Numbered from the stretch's first letter, positions 51,659-60,756 are shown. The stretch is 64,000 bases of DNA from Cohaesibacter sp. (GCA_025800145.1 JAOXSH010000065.1:1-64000), one strand, 5' to 3'. Translations and numbers: made by a program. The notes: a model not told the origin generated them from the letters alone.

Positions 51659-52910
51659 TTTCCGCATTCCCTTCCGCGTCAATCGCCCAGGTTTGGATAC
51701 CGTTATTGTGATAAATCGAATTGACCCCGCGATGCTTGCGCAACTGGTCTTTGGTCGGCTGCACATAGCCTGTGCTGTCATGAGCACGGCTTTGCAGCAA
51801 CAAGGGTTTGCCATCCCAATCAAATTCGAAATAGAAACGATGCATGGATTTATCCAAAGACGGGCCGGAAATCCGCGCTTTATGCCATGTAATGCCACCA
51901 TCAATGGTCACATCCACACGCGGAATGGTGCCCCGCCCAGACCATGCCAGGCCGGTCAGAACCGTTGGCCCTTTTTTATGGGTCAAAGGCGCTTGCGGAC
52001 TGGGATTGGTAATCACCGATTTGGCATCCATCTCCCATGTAAAGCGCCGCGCCTGTCCATTTTCCAGCAAATCCGTATATTTGGACGTCTCTTCGCGATG
52101 GTGCCAAGGCTGGTCGCCCACTTCCAGACGGCGCAGCCATTTCACCCACATATTGCCTTCCCAGCCGGGCACCACAAGGCGCACCGGATAGCCCTGTTCC
52201 GGCCGCAAGGCTTCACCATTCATCTTGAACGCAACAAGACAATCATCCAGCGCTTTTTCCATCGGAATAGAGCGGGTCATACCAGAGGAATCCGCCCCTT
52301 CCGCCAACAGCCATTTGCCGGAGGCTTTCACCCCAGCCTCTTCCAAAAGCGTGCGCAATTTGACGCCGGTATACATCACATTATGGATCATGCCATGGGT
52401 GAACTGACACCCATTGAGCTGGGCACCGCGCCATTCCATGCCCGAATTGGCCGCACATTCCAAAAAATAAACATGATTTTCCCGCGGGAAGCGCATCAAA
52501 TCTTCCATCCTAAAGACCAATTGCCGCTCCACCAAACCATTGATCATCAAACGATGCTCTTTGGGGTCAATATGCGCTGTGCCCCCATGATGGCGCTCAA
52601 AAGCCAGACCATTGGGCGTCATGATCCCGTCCAATTCATGCAAAGGCGTAAAATTGATTGAGGAAACCGGATCTGCTGTCAGCCATTCCACGGTCCGCCG
52701 CTTGACATGCGCTTCAAATTCCGACGGCTGGCCATAGGGCATCGCATCCACACCATCGCCCAGCTCGCTGTTCCATGGCTGAACTTCGGTAATCACCTTT
52801 TCCCCGGCAGCAAGCGCTGCCCCACCGGACAGAGCGCCGGCACTGGTTGCCAGCGCCCCTTTTAGAAAGGCACGACGGGACGGCTTTTTGCCTTTAAACA
52901 TGATCGACAT
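51642..52910 (-). CDS. soxC: SoxC molybdenum sulfane dehydrogenase subunit
   Basis: The 422-residue protein has a twin-arginine signal (SRRAFLKGALATSAGALSGG). The sulfite-oxidase fold follows, with the molybdopterin Cys in YFLECAANSGMEW, and RLVVPGWEGNMWVKWLRRLEV, plus the dimer domain VTIDGGITWHKARI near the C-terminus. With SoxD it oxidises the outer sulfur of SoxY-cysteine persulfide in the periplasm. GGAG nine bases before ATG 52910 sets the start. Its presence means thiosulfate can be taken fully to sulfate. Confidence 0.95.
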   Translation of the reverse strand: MSIMFKGKKPSRRAFLKGALATSAGALSGGAALAAGEKVITEVQPWNSELGDGVDAMPYGQPSEFEAHVKRRTVEWLTADPVSSINFTPLHELDGIMTPNGLAFERHHGGTAHIDPKEHRLMINGLVERQLVFRMEDLMRFPRENHVYFLECAANSGMEWRGAQLNGCQFTHGMIHNVMYTGVKLRTLLEEAGVKASGKWLLAEGADSSGMTRSIPMEKALDDCLVAFKMNGEALRPEQGYPVRLVVPGWEGNMWVKWLRRLEVGDQPWHHREETSKYTDLLENGQARRFTWEMDAKSVITNPSPQAPLTHKKGPTVLTGLAWSGRGTIPRVDVTIDGGITWHKARISGPSLDKSMHRFYFEFDWDGKPLLLQSRAHDSTGYVQPTKDQLRKHRGVNSIYHNNGIQTWAIDAEGNAENVEIS

Positions 52911-52933
52911 AAACGATGTCTCCTTCCTCATCC

Positions 52934-54631
52934 TCACACGCCAACAACCTTGACGTTGCTCTCACCTGAGACACTCACAGTTCCTTTTTTGCGGATGAAG
53001 CTCTCCACAACATCCCAGATTTGCGGACCCTCGGTTCCCTCATTCACACTGGCCCAGCCAGCCACCCAATAATCCTTTGAGGCTTCGAGTTTCTCACCTG
53101 TCCTTGCCAAAGTCAGATCACTGATCCGCTGGCCCTGCGGCTTGGAAATATCGCAAGTAAAGCGCAAGCCCCCGGTGCGCACCATGTCACCGCCTTGCTG
53201 ATAATAAGGATCAGGATTGAAAATATTGTCGGCAACATCTTCCAAAATCACATGAATGAATTCGCCGCTCATTTTGGTGCGATAAGCCTGCCCGTAAGAC
53301 ATAGAGGTGACATTGAAGATATCCTCACGGGTAATATCCTGCCCCGGCAACAGGCTTGGTCCCCAGCGCACACCCGGCGACATGGAAAGATCCGCGTCCC
53401 GCTCTTCAATCAGCGCCTCACAAATCAAATCATCCCAAGTGCCGGAAAAATTGCCCCGGCGATAAAGCAGGCTATCAGTCTTGCCGACCACCATTTCCAG
53501 CTCTTGCTGATAGGGCGCTCTTTGCGCCTCAATCAGCGTGCGAATAGCGGGATCTGGCGCAATCACATCAGAAAAGACCGGAATAAGCTTGTGCTTGATG
53601 CCCATCATTTTGCCATTGCGAATATCGAGATCCACACGGCTGACAAATTTGCCATTGGAACCGGACGCAACAATATAGGTCTTTTCAATCAGGACAGGCT
53701 CTGGCAGGGCATCATGGGTATGGCCAGAGAGAATGACATCAATCCCTTTGACGCGAGTGGCCATTTTTTTGTCGACATCAAAGCCGTTATGCGACAGGCA
53801 AACCACACATTCGGCCCCAGCCGCGCGCACTTCATCAACCATTTCCTGCATATGCTGATCGCGAATGCCAAAGCTATATTCAGGGAACATCCAGCGCGGA
53901 TTGGCAATGGGCATATAAGGAAAAGCCTGTCCAATGACCGCAACCTTCACCCCGCCCCGCTCGAAAAATTCATAGGGCTTGAACAATTCCGCCGGTTCAT
54001 CCCATTCCGCATCAAAAATATTCTGTCCCAAAGCCGCAAAGGGCAGCCCTTCTACAATCTCATTCACACGATCCGAGCCAAGGGTAAATTCCCAATGGAA
54101 GGTCATGGCATCAGGCTTTAGCGCATTCATGACATTGACCATATCTTGACCTTGCGTCTTATAGCAGGTCAGAGATCCATGCCATGTATCCCCCCCATCC
54201 AGCAGCAAAGCATCAGGCCGGTCAGCCCGAATAGACTTGATAATGGTCGAGACCCGATCCAGCCCCCCAACCCGGCCATAGCTTTTGGCCAGAGAGGAAA
54301 AATCCTCATAGCTCAAGGCATATTGCGCAGGCGTACCATCCGCCACCCCATAGGCTTTGCGAAAAGCGGCCCCCGTCAAATGGGGCACATGGCCTTTGTT
54401 GCTACCAACCCCGATATTAATCTCCGGCTCGCGAAAATAAATCGGCATCAATTGGGCATGAATATCCGTCACATGAATGAGGGAAACATTGCCAAATGTT
54501 TCAAAATCCAAGAGCTGATCTTGGGTCAAAGCCTGCTGCGCAGCAACCTTGCTCCAAGCCCCAAACCCGGACAAACCATAAAGCGAAGCCGCAGCCATAC
54601 CAACTTGGAGAAAATCACGACGGGAAATCAT
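52934..54631 (-). CDS. soxB: SoxB thiosulfohydrolase
   Basis: The 565-residue protein has a twin-arginine signal (ISRRDFLQVGMAAASLYGLSG). The 5'-nucleotidase-like fold has two metal sites: LIHVTDIHAQLMP, LLDGGDTWHGS, FHWEFTLG, VCLSHNGFDVD and VILSGHTHD. SoxB removes sulfate from SoxY-bound sulfonate groups. It lies 102 bases after soxA with a terminator-like hairpin in between, and is followed by soxC on the same strand. Confidence 0.97.
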   Translation of the reverse strand: MISRRDFLQVGMAAASLYGLSGFGAWSKVAAQQALTQDQLLDFETFGNVSLIHVTDIHAQLMPIYFREPEINIGVGSNKGHVPHLTGAAFRKAYGVADGTPAQYALSYEDFSSLAKSYGRVGGLDRVSTIIKSIRADRPDALLLDGGDTWHGSLTCYKTQGQDMVNVMNALKPDAMTFHWEFTLGSDRVNEIVEGLPFAALGQNIFDAEWDEPAELFKPYEFFERGGVKVAVIGQAFPYMPIANPRWMFPEYSFGIRDQHMQEMVDEVRAAGAECVVCLSHNGFDVDKKMATRVKGIDVILSGHTHDALPEPVLIEKTYIVASGSNGKFVSRVDLDIRNGKMMGIKHKLIPVFSDVIAPDPAIRTLIEAQRAPYQQELEMVVGKTDSLLYRRGNFSGTWDDLICEALIEERDADLSMSPGVRWGPSLLPGQDITREDIFNVTSMSYGQAYRTKMSGEFIHVILEDVADNIFNPDPYYQQGGDMVRTGGLRFTCDISKPQGQRISDLTLARTGEKLEASKDYWVAGWASVNEGTEGPQIWDVVESFIRKKGTVSVSGESNVKVVGV

Positions 54632-54686
54632 CGGGTCATCTTCCTGATCTTAATGCAACATATGCGCATTTTTGAATTTGTTTAAG

Positions 54687-54720
54687 ACAAAAAACCCCGC
54701 ATTGACAAAGACAATACGGG
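54687..54720 (-). terminator. Terminator-like hairpin between soxA and soxB
   Basis: Read leftwards, CCCGTATTG and CAATGCGGG form a 9-bp stem (one G-T pair) around TCTTTGT, followed by a six-T run. It fits a Rho-independent terminator or attenuator. Confidence 0.75.
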
Positions 54721-54733
54721 ATCTTTCATGATG

Positions 54734-55576
54734 TTAATTGCGCACAGACGGCGTTTCGACAGACAAACCATTGGCGCGCGAGGACACATACAATTCCAGC
54801 GCTTTCAGCTCATCAGATCCCACTTTATACGGCTCGGCCCGCACATCGCGGATACAGCCAAACAAGCGCGAATGCACTGCATTGAGCTTGGCATTTTTCA
54901 AGCGATATGTCGGAAAACCATTCAACTGTCCCTGACTGAGATGGTCGGCGCGAATATTGTTGCCATAATTATCTTCATGACAATTGGAGCAGGCCATATC
55001 CAGTTGGCCATGACGGGTATAATAAATCTCCTTGCCCTTCTCCCAGAAAGGCTTGGCCTCGCCATCAATCTTGATATTCATCGCCATACCGCGCGACTGA
55101 AAACCGATCAGAGCAGACATTGCCGTCATGTCAGAGCCGGTATATTTCCACGCCTCAGCGCCCATCTGCTCGGTCCGGCATTTATTGATCTGGTCTTCCA
55201 TCGTCTGGACTTTGCCATCAACAATGCGGGGCATCTGGGTGCGCAAGCCTTTAAACTCCTCAACATCTTCATGGCAGGACTGGCAGGACTTGTCAGCACT
55301 GCCCTCAACCTGCTGATATTGATCCATAGCCGCATCGATGAACACAAAGGCTGGATTATCAAAATCATCCAATTGCAACGCTTGTGTCTCATTGGAGCGA
55401 AACACCCAGCCGGAATAAATCTCATCCAGATTGTCTTGCAAATGTGCTGGCGCGGCTGCTTTGGTCACCAAAGTCTCGCCTTCAATCACCAATTGCGCAG
55501 TCTCATCAGCCCCGGCCATGCCAACAGCAAAGCCGGACACCAATAAAGCACGGAAAAAAACAGCACGTTTTTTCAT
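54734..55576 (-). CDS. soxA: SoxA diheme cytochrome c
   Basis: The 280-residue precursor has a signal peptide (FFRALLVSGFAVGMAGA), two haem sites (CQSCHEDVEEF and CSNCHEDNYG) and the active-site Cys that carries the persulfide in SRLFGCIRDVRAEP. With SoxX it joins thiosulfate to the SoxY cysteine, the first step of the pathway. The diheme form matches Paracoccus-type SoxA. It follows soxZ by 168 bases containing hairpins. Confidence 0.96.
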   Translation of the reverse strand: MKKRAVFFRALLVSGFAVGMAGADETAQLVIEGETLVTKAAAPAHLQDNLDEIYSGWVFRSNETQALQLDDFDNPAFVFIDAAMDQYQQVEGSADKSCQSCHEDVEEFKGLRTQMPRIVDGKVQTMEDQINKCRTEQMGAEAWKYTGSDMTAMSALIGFQSRGMAMNIKIDGEAKPFWEKGKEIYYTRHGQLDMACSNCHEDNYGNNIRADHLSQGQLNGFPTYRLKNAKLNAVHSRLFGCIRDVRAEPYKVGSDELKALELYVSSRANGLSVETPSVRN

Positions 55577-55595
55577 GAAATGGTCCTCCCTTGAG

Positions 55596-55704
55596 ACCGA
55601 AAATCCGAGCCAAGCCCCCGCTCTGCATCAAGACGTTTCGGTCCTTTTTATTTGTTTGAAGACCTTGCGCTCCCTCCTAAAAAGGGTCCTCACAGGAGCG
55701 CAAG
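55596..55704. other. Paired hairpins in the soxZ-soxA gap
   Basis: GACCGAAA/TTTCGGTC and the exact 10-bp pair CTTGCGCTCC (55664) / GGAGCGCAAG (to 55704) fill the gap between soxZ and soxA. They may shape or protect the sox mRNA. Confidence 0.6.
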
Positions 55705-55744
55705 TCAGGCTTTCATCAGCTCATGTCAAAGACACATATGCCAA

Positions 55745-56074
55745 TCAGGCAATTTTGATCTTTTTCTTGGTCTCATAGACAGAACCATCATCATCATGCC
55801 AAGCAAACTGGAACTCACCAGCCTCCGGCACAATGGCTTCAAATTGAAAATAAGGATTGGTCGAGATCGCAGGTTCCAACTGAACATCAATCACATTCTC
55901 ACCATTAAAGGCGCAGGTAAAACGATTGATGATAGAGCGCGGAATCAAATTGCCATCTTTGCCTTTGCGTTGCCCCGATTCCATCTTGTGGCTGATCAAA
56001 GCCTTGATGGTGATGACATCGCCAGCAGCGGCTTTTTTCGGAACTTTGACGCGCGGTTTGACACCCTTAGCCAT
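55745..56074 (-). CDS. soxZ: SoxZ carrier subunit
   Basis: This 109-residue immunoglobulin-like partner of SoxY has KVPKKAAAGDVITIKALISHKMESGQRKGKDG and the C-terminal FQFAWHDDDGSVYETKKKI. It has no signal peptide and travels with SoxY by the Tat route. A family-C repeat lies in the gap before it, and soxY is upstream. Confidence 0.97.
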   Translation of the reverse strand: MAKGVKPRVKVPKKAAAGDVITIKALISHKMESGQRKGKDGNLIPRSIINRFTCAFNGENVIDVQLEPAISTNPYFQFEAIVPEAGEFQFAWHDDDGSVYETKKKIKIA

Positions 56075-56093
56075 AATAAAATTCTCCTCTTCC

Positions 56094-56198
56094 TAAAGCA
56101 TATTCCCCAAAAACAGAGGCGCATATCACGCCAGAATATGCTTCAAAGCAAAAGCGTGACCCTTTTGAGGAACCACGGTTTTGCTCAAAATGCTCTAG
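56094..56198. repeat. Family C repeat between soxY and soxZ
   Basis: The element runs from AAAGCATATTCCCCAAAAAC to GCTCAAAATGCTCTAG with internal hairpins (AGCATATTC../..GAATATGCT). Its last bases provide the TAG stop of soxY on the minus strand. Confidence 0.7.
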
Positions 56199-56617
56199 CC
56201 GCCGCAGCCGCCAATGGTAACCTTGACAATGGCCGATGCCCGACGAAAGGATCCATCTTTCATCTTGGCAATCGCAACCACATCCTGCGTTTTGGCAAGA
56301 CGAATACGGGTTGCTGCTGTCTGGGATGGGTTCAGGGGACCAAAGTGAAAGGTCGCCACGTCTGGCGTCGGATTGCCAGCGGCAAAAATCGTAATGCTTG
56401 TGGCTCCTTCTGCACTGACTTCAACCGGAACAGTATTGCCATTTTCAGCAATTTCAGGCGCGGATAAATCCAAATCACCCTCGGTGACAGAAGCACCACC
56501 GGTCAATTCCTTGATTTTGTCATCGACAACAGATGCAAAAGCTGGCATCGCCATTATACTGGCACTCACAAAAGCGCCAGAACCGAGAACAAGCACATCC
56601 CTGCGGGTAAGTGTCAT
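56195..56617 (-). CDS. soxY: SoxY sulfur-carrying protein
   Basis: The 140-residue precursor has a twin-arginine signal (TLTRRDVLVLGSGAFVSASIM) and ends in the swinging arm VTIGGCGG, whose Cys carries the sulfur chain through the whole cycle. It lies between soxX and soxZ. The stop codon is inside a family-C repeat, directly after the GGCGG end. Confidence 0.97.
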   Translation of the reverse strand: MTLTRRDVLVLGSGAFVSASIMAMPAFASVVDDKIKELTGGASVTEGDLDLSAPEIAENGNTVPVEVSAEGATSITIFAAGNPTPDVATFHFGPLNPSQTAATRIRLAKTQDVVAIAKMKDGSFRRASAIVKVTIGGCGG

Positions 56618-56737
56618 ATTTCTTCTCCAGATTAGCGGAACAATGTTTTTGTCTTTTCAAGACACATCAAAACGAAAAATCGGCCCCAAAGTCACTCTCA
56701 TCAGCCTGTCACTTAGGGGTGCAGCAAGAAGGCTTCC

Positions 56738-57193
56738 TCACTGCTCTTTCAGGGTGACCAGATAGGCGAGCACATCTTCCAACTGTTGCGCACTCAAAAT
56801 AGTCTTGCCCTTGAACTTTTCCTTGGTGCGCGCAAAACCGCCATCCACGTAAAAAGCGGGCATGATGGTGCCTTCAAATGTCTCTTTGGAATTGATCAGG
56901 ATGCCACGCAATTGCGCCTCATCCCAACGGTCCGCAACCCCATCAAGAGAGGGCCCCACTTCTCCGTGAAATTGTTGCTTGGCCATGTCTTCATTGGCAT
57001 GACAGGCCAGACAATTGCCGAGCTTGCGGCTGATAAAGACCTTACGCCCTTCCTGCACATTGCCTGCCGCTCCAGTCAGCGAAGCCGCAACCGCCCCATC
57101 CGAAAATTGCACATCAGCTGGTTTGATCGTACCAGCGCCCCCTGCACTGGTCCCAACCAAAAGGCAAAAAAGCGCCAAAACTGGTCTATTCAT
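56738..57193 (-). CDS. soxX: SoxX monoheme cytochrome c
   Basis: The 151-residue precursor has a signal peptide (VLALFCLLVGTSAGGAGT), one haem site CLACHANEDM and the Met-type region GTIMPAFYVDGG. The end LSAQQLEDVLAYLVTL is typical. It is the small subunit of SoxXA. It heads the leftward soxXYZABCD genes, with a 115-base leader holding the predicted SoxR site. Confidence 0.96.
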   Translation of the reverse strand: MNRPVLALFCLLVGTSAGGAGTIKPADVQFSDGAVAASLTGAAGNVQEGRKVFISRKLGNCLACHANEDMAKQQFHGEVGPSLDGVADRWDEAQLRGILINSKETFEGTIMPAFYVDGGFARTKEKFKGKTILSAQQLEDVLAYLVTLKEQ

Positions 57194-57260
57194 CCTGGTC
57201 CTCCCTCATAATTATTTTGAAAATGCCGCAGGTCTTTTTGGTCTTATCACCCATCAACAA

Positions 57261-57276
57261 ATTCAATTAATTGAAT
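57261..57276. promoter_or_regulatory. Predicted SoxR operator in the soxW-soxX gap
   Basis: ATTCAATTAATTGAAT is a perfect 16-bp palindrome 67 bases before the soxX start. The soxW-soxX gap is one of the two places where Paracoccus SoxR binds (known for that species). Confidence 0.65.
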
Positions 57277-57308
57277 GTTATAATGTGTGAGATGCGACAT
57301 TTTGGCAA

Positions 57309-57890
57309 TTATTTTTTTCGGTCCGCAATCATTCGGGCATGATATTTCTGGAAAGGCTCGTCACTTTCATAGCCTTTTTCAACAACCCAATGCAGCATGT
57401 CCTCAGTCGTCATTTTGCCAAAGGCACCAGGCATTTGCGCCACACTGACCAGATGTCCAGACTTGCTTTCTGGCTCCTTTTCTCCAAAAAACAAAACAGT
57501 CGGCGTAAAAAGCACCCCCCACTTTTTTACAATGTCTTTTTCAGACAAACTTTCTCCGTCAAAGTCTGTCACCTCGACATCTCCAAACATATTGATTTGC
57601 ACAACAAAATAATTGTCATCGATAAAGCGGGTAATCTCGGGAACCGGATAAATCTCTTCATGCATCTTTTTGCAATAGATGCAGCCGCGCTGCTCAATCA
57701 TCACCATCAGCCGCTTGCCTTCAGCATTGGCCTCCTGCCAATCTTCTCGCAAATCCTTAAATGTCTCTCGCATCCAGCTTTGCTTATGCAGGCCATCATC
57801 ACCAAGGCGTCCCGCCAAGGCACCAGACACCCCACCTAGAACCATCACCCAGATGACCATACCCAAAAAGGCAATTGTGAGTTTTTTCAT
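57309..57890 (-). CDS. soxW: SoxW periplasmic thioredoxin
   Basis: The 193-residue precursor has a signal anchor (MKKLTIAFLGMVIWVMVLGG) and a thioredoxin fold with CIYCKKMHEEIYP (CxxC). SoxW receives reductant from membrane protein SoxV and keeps the Sox proteins reduced. GGGAGGAGACATC sets the start at 57890 rather than 57911. It lies just downstream of soxV. Confidence 0.92.
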   Translation of the reverse strand: MKKLTIAFLGMVIWVMVLGGVSGALAGRLGDDGLHKQSWMRETFKDLREDWQEANAEGKRLMVMIEQRGCIYCKKMHEEIYPVPEITRFIDDNYFVVQINMFGDVEVTDFDGESLSEKDIVKKWGVLFTPTVLFFGEKEPESKSGHLVSVAQMPGAFGKMTTEDMLHWVVEKGYESDEPFQKYHARMIADRKK

Positions 57891-57928
57891 GATGTCTCCT
57901 CCCAAAGACAAAATTCATTTGAAATCCA

Positions 57929-58669
57929 TCAACCAAAGCTCATGAAACCCGGCATCACCTCCAGCATCCATTGAGCGATAAAACGGACAGAATTGGTCGC
58001 AATCAAAAGGGCAAACAGGATGAGCAAAAGACCCATCGCTTTTTCAATGCTGGCCAAATGCTTGCGAAAGCGCATCATCCAACCCATGAAAGGCCCAACA
58101 AAAAACGCAGCCAAAACAAAAGGCGCAGTCATGCCAATGCCATAGACAGACAGCAAGATCATACCGTGCCCCGCGGTCTCGCTGCCTGCCGCCATGAACA
58201 AAATAGCCGCAAGAACCGGCCCCACACAGGGCGTCCAGCCAAAGGCAAAAGCCAGACCAAGACCATAGGCCCCCAAATAGCCGACTTGTTTGACATGCCC
58301 CGTCTCAACCCGCAACTGCCGATAGAGAAAGCCAATCCGCAAAACGCCAAGAAAATGAAGCCCCATAGCCAGAATGATTGCCGCAGCCACAAAGCGCAAA
58401 TAATCAAAATAATCGCGCAGCATTTGGCCAAAGCCCGATGCAACAGCCCCAAGGCCGACAAAAATCGTCAAAATTCCCGCAGAAAAACAAAAAGCTGCCA
58501 AAACAGCCCTGCGACGCACAAGACCATCAATCGGTGCTTCTTGCGAGATTTGCTGCATGCCAACCCCTGCCAGATAGGACAGATAAAACGGCACAATCGG
58601 CAAAATACAGGGCGAGAGAAACGATAACAAACCGGCAACCATCGCCCCGAAAAGTGTGATATCAAGCAC
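57929..58669 (-). CDS. soxV: SoxV (CcdA-type) thiol electron transporter
   Basis: The 246-residue six-helix protein is of the CcdA/DsbD-beta type. It has LSPCILPIVPFYLSYLAGVG in the first pair of helices and FGWTPCVGPVLAAIL in the fourth, each with the redox Cys. It moves electrons from cytoplasmic thioredoxin to periplasmic SoxW and SoxS. It is divergent from soxS, as in Paracoccus. Confidence 0.94.
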   Translation of the reverse strand: MLDITLFGAMVAGLLSFLSPCILPIVPFYLSYLAGVGMQQISQEAPIDGLVRRRAVLAAFCFSAGILTIFVGLGAVASGFGQMLRDYFDYLRFVAAAIILAMGLHFLGVLRIGFLYRQLRVETGHVKQVGYLGAYGLGLAFAFGWTPCVGPVLAAILFMAAGSETAGHGMILLSVYGIGMTAPFVLAAFFVGPFMGWMMRFRKHLASIEKAMGLLLILFALLIATNSVRFIAQWMLEVMPGFMSFG

Positions 58670-58702
58670 AAAGATCTCCCGGACAACTTGTATAATTCAC
58701 AC

Positions 58703-58715
58703 ATTCAAATTAGAT
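58703..58715. promoter_or_regulatory. Possible SoxR site in the soxV-soxS gap
   Basis: ATTCAAATTAGAT resembles one arm of the palindrome in the soxW-soxX gap and lies in the other gap known to bind SoxR in Paracoccus. The second arm is imperfect. Confidence 0.35.
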
Positions 58716-58782
58716 TATACGTAAGAGAAGCGTCAAGATGAGGCCTCTTGATCGATAGCCAAAATCAAAGCCGGATCGCACA

Positions 58783-59181
58783 ATGACCCACATCTTATCC
58801 CGTCTTTTGATGCTTGCCATTCTCTCTGTGTCAGCGCTGACCAACAGCACACACGCAAAAGATGAGCAAACACTGGAATTGGTCATGGTCGAAGAAGCGG
58901 GTTGTCTTTGGTGCGAACGCTGGCTGGAGGAAATCGGGCCAATTTACCCCAAGACAGACGAAGGCAAACGTGCGCCCTTGCGTCGCATCGACATCTCGGA
59001 CCCATTGCCGAAGAATATGCAAATTTCCCGTCGCTTTCTCTACACCCCCACATTCATTCTTATGCAAAATGGGCAGGAAAAGGGACGCATAGAAGGCTAT
59101 CCCGGAGACCATTTCTTCTGGGGGTTACTCGCGCAAATGCTTGCATCTGTCGACAAAAAGCAGGCATCTAGCGAAAATTGA
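58783..59181 (+). CDS. soxS: SoxS periplasmic thioredoxin
   Basis: The 132-residue precursor has a signal peptide (ILSRLLMLAILSVSALTNSTHA) and a thioredoxin-like fold with CLWCERWLEEIGPIYP (CxxC) and the cis-Pro region YTPTFILMQNG. SoxS keeps SoxY active by reducing it. It is 32 bases before soxR, so both are likely one transcript. Confidence 0.92.
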   Translation: MTHILSRLLMLAILSVSALTNSTHAKDEQTLELVMVEEAGCLWCERWLEEIGPIYPKTDEGKRAPLRRIDISDPLPKNMQISRRFLYTPTFILMQNGQEKGRIEGYPGDHFFWGLLAQMLASVDKKQASSEN

Positions 59182-59213
59182 CAAGGCTCTGATAAAGGGA
59201 TTGAGGATTGCCC

Positions 59214-59546
59214 ATGGCACTGCCGGTCTTTACCGAAAATATGAGCGAAAGCGATATGGAAAAAATGGAGCGCAACGCAACCCGCGCCTCCAATTTCCTG
59301 AAAGCCATTGGCCATGAAGGCAGAATGATGATCCTGTGCCACTTGGTTACCGGCGAGAAATCGGTCACCGAACTGGAAGATCTGCTCTCCGCCCGTCAAG
59401 CCGCCGTCTCCCAACAGCTCTCCCGCCTGCGTCTGGAAGGCCTGATCACACCCCGCCGGGAAGGCAAATCTATCTATTATCGCTTGACCGATGACCGTTC
59501 CAAACAAATAATGGAAGTCGTCTATGACTTGTTCTGCAAGGATTAG
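59214..59546 (+). CDS. soxR: SoxR, ArsR-type repressor of sox genes
   Basis: The 110-residue ArsR-family protein has ATRASNFLKAIGHEGRMMILCHLV and the HTH ELEDLLSARQAAVSQQLSRLRLEGLI, then a wing GKSIYYRL. The Cys pair expected for persulfide sensing is partly visible (one in ILCHL, one in the LFCKD tail). ATG 59214 follows GAGG by seven bases. SoxR represses sox genes until sulfane sulfur is present. It lies between soxS and soxT. Confidence 0.93.
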   Translation: MALPVFTENMSESDMEKMERNATRASNFLKAIGHEGRMMILCHLVTGEKSVTELEDLLSARQAAVSQQLSRLRLEGLITPRREGKSIYYRLTDDRSKQIMEVVYDLFCKD

Positions 59547-59664
59547 GCGCTGGACCGGCGCAGAAAAAAGACCATAAAAAGATCATCAAAGAGTGAGAAA
59601 ACTCACCAATGAATGATCAAAAAAGCCCGGTTTTCTCGAACATCGAGAGGGAGGAAATCTGGCA

Positions 59665-60723
59665 ATGCTTGAGCTGTTATCCAGCCACCAATTTCTATTG
59701 GCCTATGCCGGTCTTGGCGGCGGCATTCTGCTTGGACTGGCCGCCCGTCTGGGTCGCTTTTGCACCCTTGGCGCGATTGAAGATTATTTTTATTCCAGCT
59801 CTGATATCCGACTGCGCATGTGGGGCATCGCTATAGCGGTTGCGATCATCGGCACCTTCTCTCTTGTCCATTTTGAGGCATTGGAACTGGAAAAAACCGC
59901 CCATCTTCGCCAACAATGGAACCCATTGGAAAGCATCTTTGGCGGCCTGTTATTTGGCTATGGCATGGCCATTTGCGGCAATTGCGGCTATGGCGCATTG
60001 GCAAGACTGGGCGGTGGCGATCTGCGCGCTTTTGTCATCGTCATTGTCATGGGCATCAGCGCCTATATCACCATTTCCGGCCCTCTGGCCTATATCCGCA
60101 TCTGGCTGTTTCCAATGCGAGAGACAGAAGGCCCCCTCCCTTCTTTTGCCACCAGTCTGTCCAATCTGACGGGATTGGACCTGTCAATGGTTGGCATCAC
60201 AATAGGGCTTGTCATTCTCATTGCCACCATCGCGCCAAAACATGTTCGTCAACATCCCAAAGCCATTATCTGGGGCGCAATTGTCGGCCTTGCCATCATA
60301 TCAGGCTGGGCCAGCACACAATGGCTGCATACAGAAAGCTTTGAAGCCAACACCATCATTTCCCACACATTTTCCGGTCCCATTGGCGAAACCATCCTCT
60401 ATGCCATGACAGCCTCTGGCACCTCGCTCACCTTTGGCGTTGGCTCGGTCGCTGGCGTATGGATAGGGGCCTTTATTGGCAGTCTCATCAAAGGACATTT
60501 CCGCTGGGAGGCCTGCGAAGACCCTCGCGAATTGCGCCGACAAATCATCGGCGCAGGCTTGATGGGCGTTGGCGCAGTCTTTGCGGTGGGCTGTTCCATT
60601 GGTCAAGGCCTGTCGGCCATTTCCCTGCTGGCTTACAGCGGCCCGCTCACTTTGATATCACTGATTGCAGGCGCAGCTCTTGGCTTGCGTCAGCTCATGA
60701 TTGGCTTTACCAACCCCATATAA
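59665..60723 (+). CDS. soxT: SoxT, YeeE/YedE-type thiosulfate or sulfur transporter
   Basis: The 352 residues have about nine membrane helices and the paired Cys motifs of the family: LAARLGRFCTLGAIEDY, GYGMAICGNCGYGALARLGGG and GVGAVFAVGCSIGQGLS. Genes of this type next to soxSR are called soxT and take part in sulfur uptake or signalling to SoxR. GGGAGGAAATCTGGCA precedes the ATG. It probably shares a transcript with soxS and soxR. Confidence 0.9.
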   Translation: MLELLSSHQFLLAYAGLGGGILLGLAARLGRFCTLGAIEDYFYSSSDIRLRMWGIAIAVAIIGTFSLVHFEALELEKTAHLRQQWNPLESIFGGLLFGYGMAICGNCGYGALARLGGGDLRAFVIVIVMGISAYITISGPLAYIRIWLFPMRETEGPLPSFATSLSNLTGLDLSMVGITIGLVILIATIAPKHVRQHPKAIIWGAIVGLAIISGWASTQWLHTESFEANTIISHTFSGPIGETILYAMTASGTSLTFGVGSVAGVWIGAFIGSLIKGHFRWEACEDPRELRRQIIGAGLMGVGAVFAVGCSIGQGLSAISLLAYSGPLTLISLIAGAALGLRQLMIGFTNPI

Positions 60724-60756
60724 AAAGCATAAATGCACTGAGCCTAGGCTGCACCT

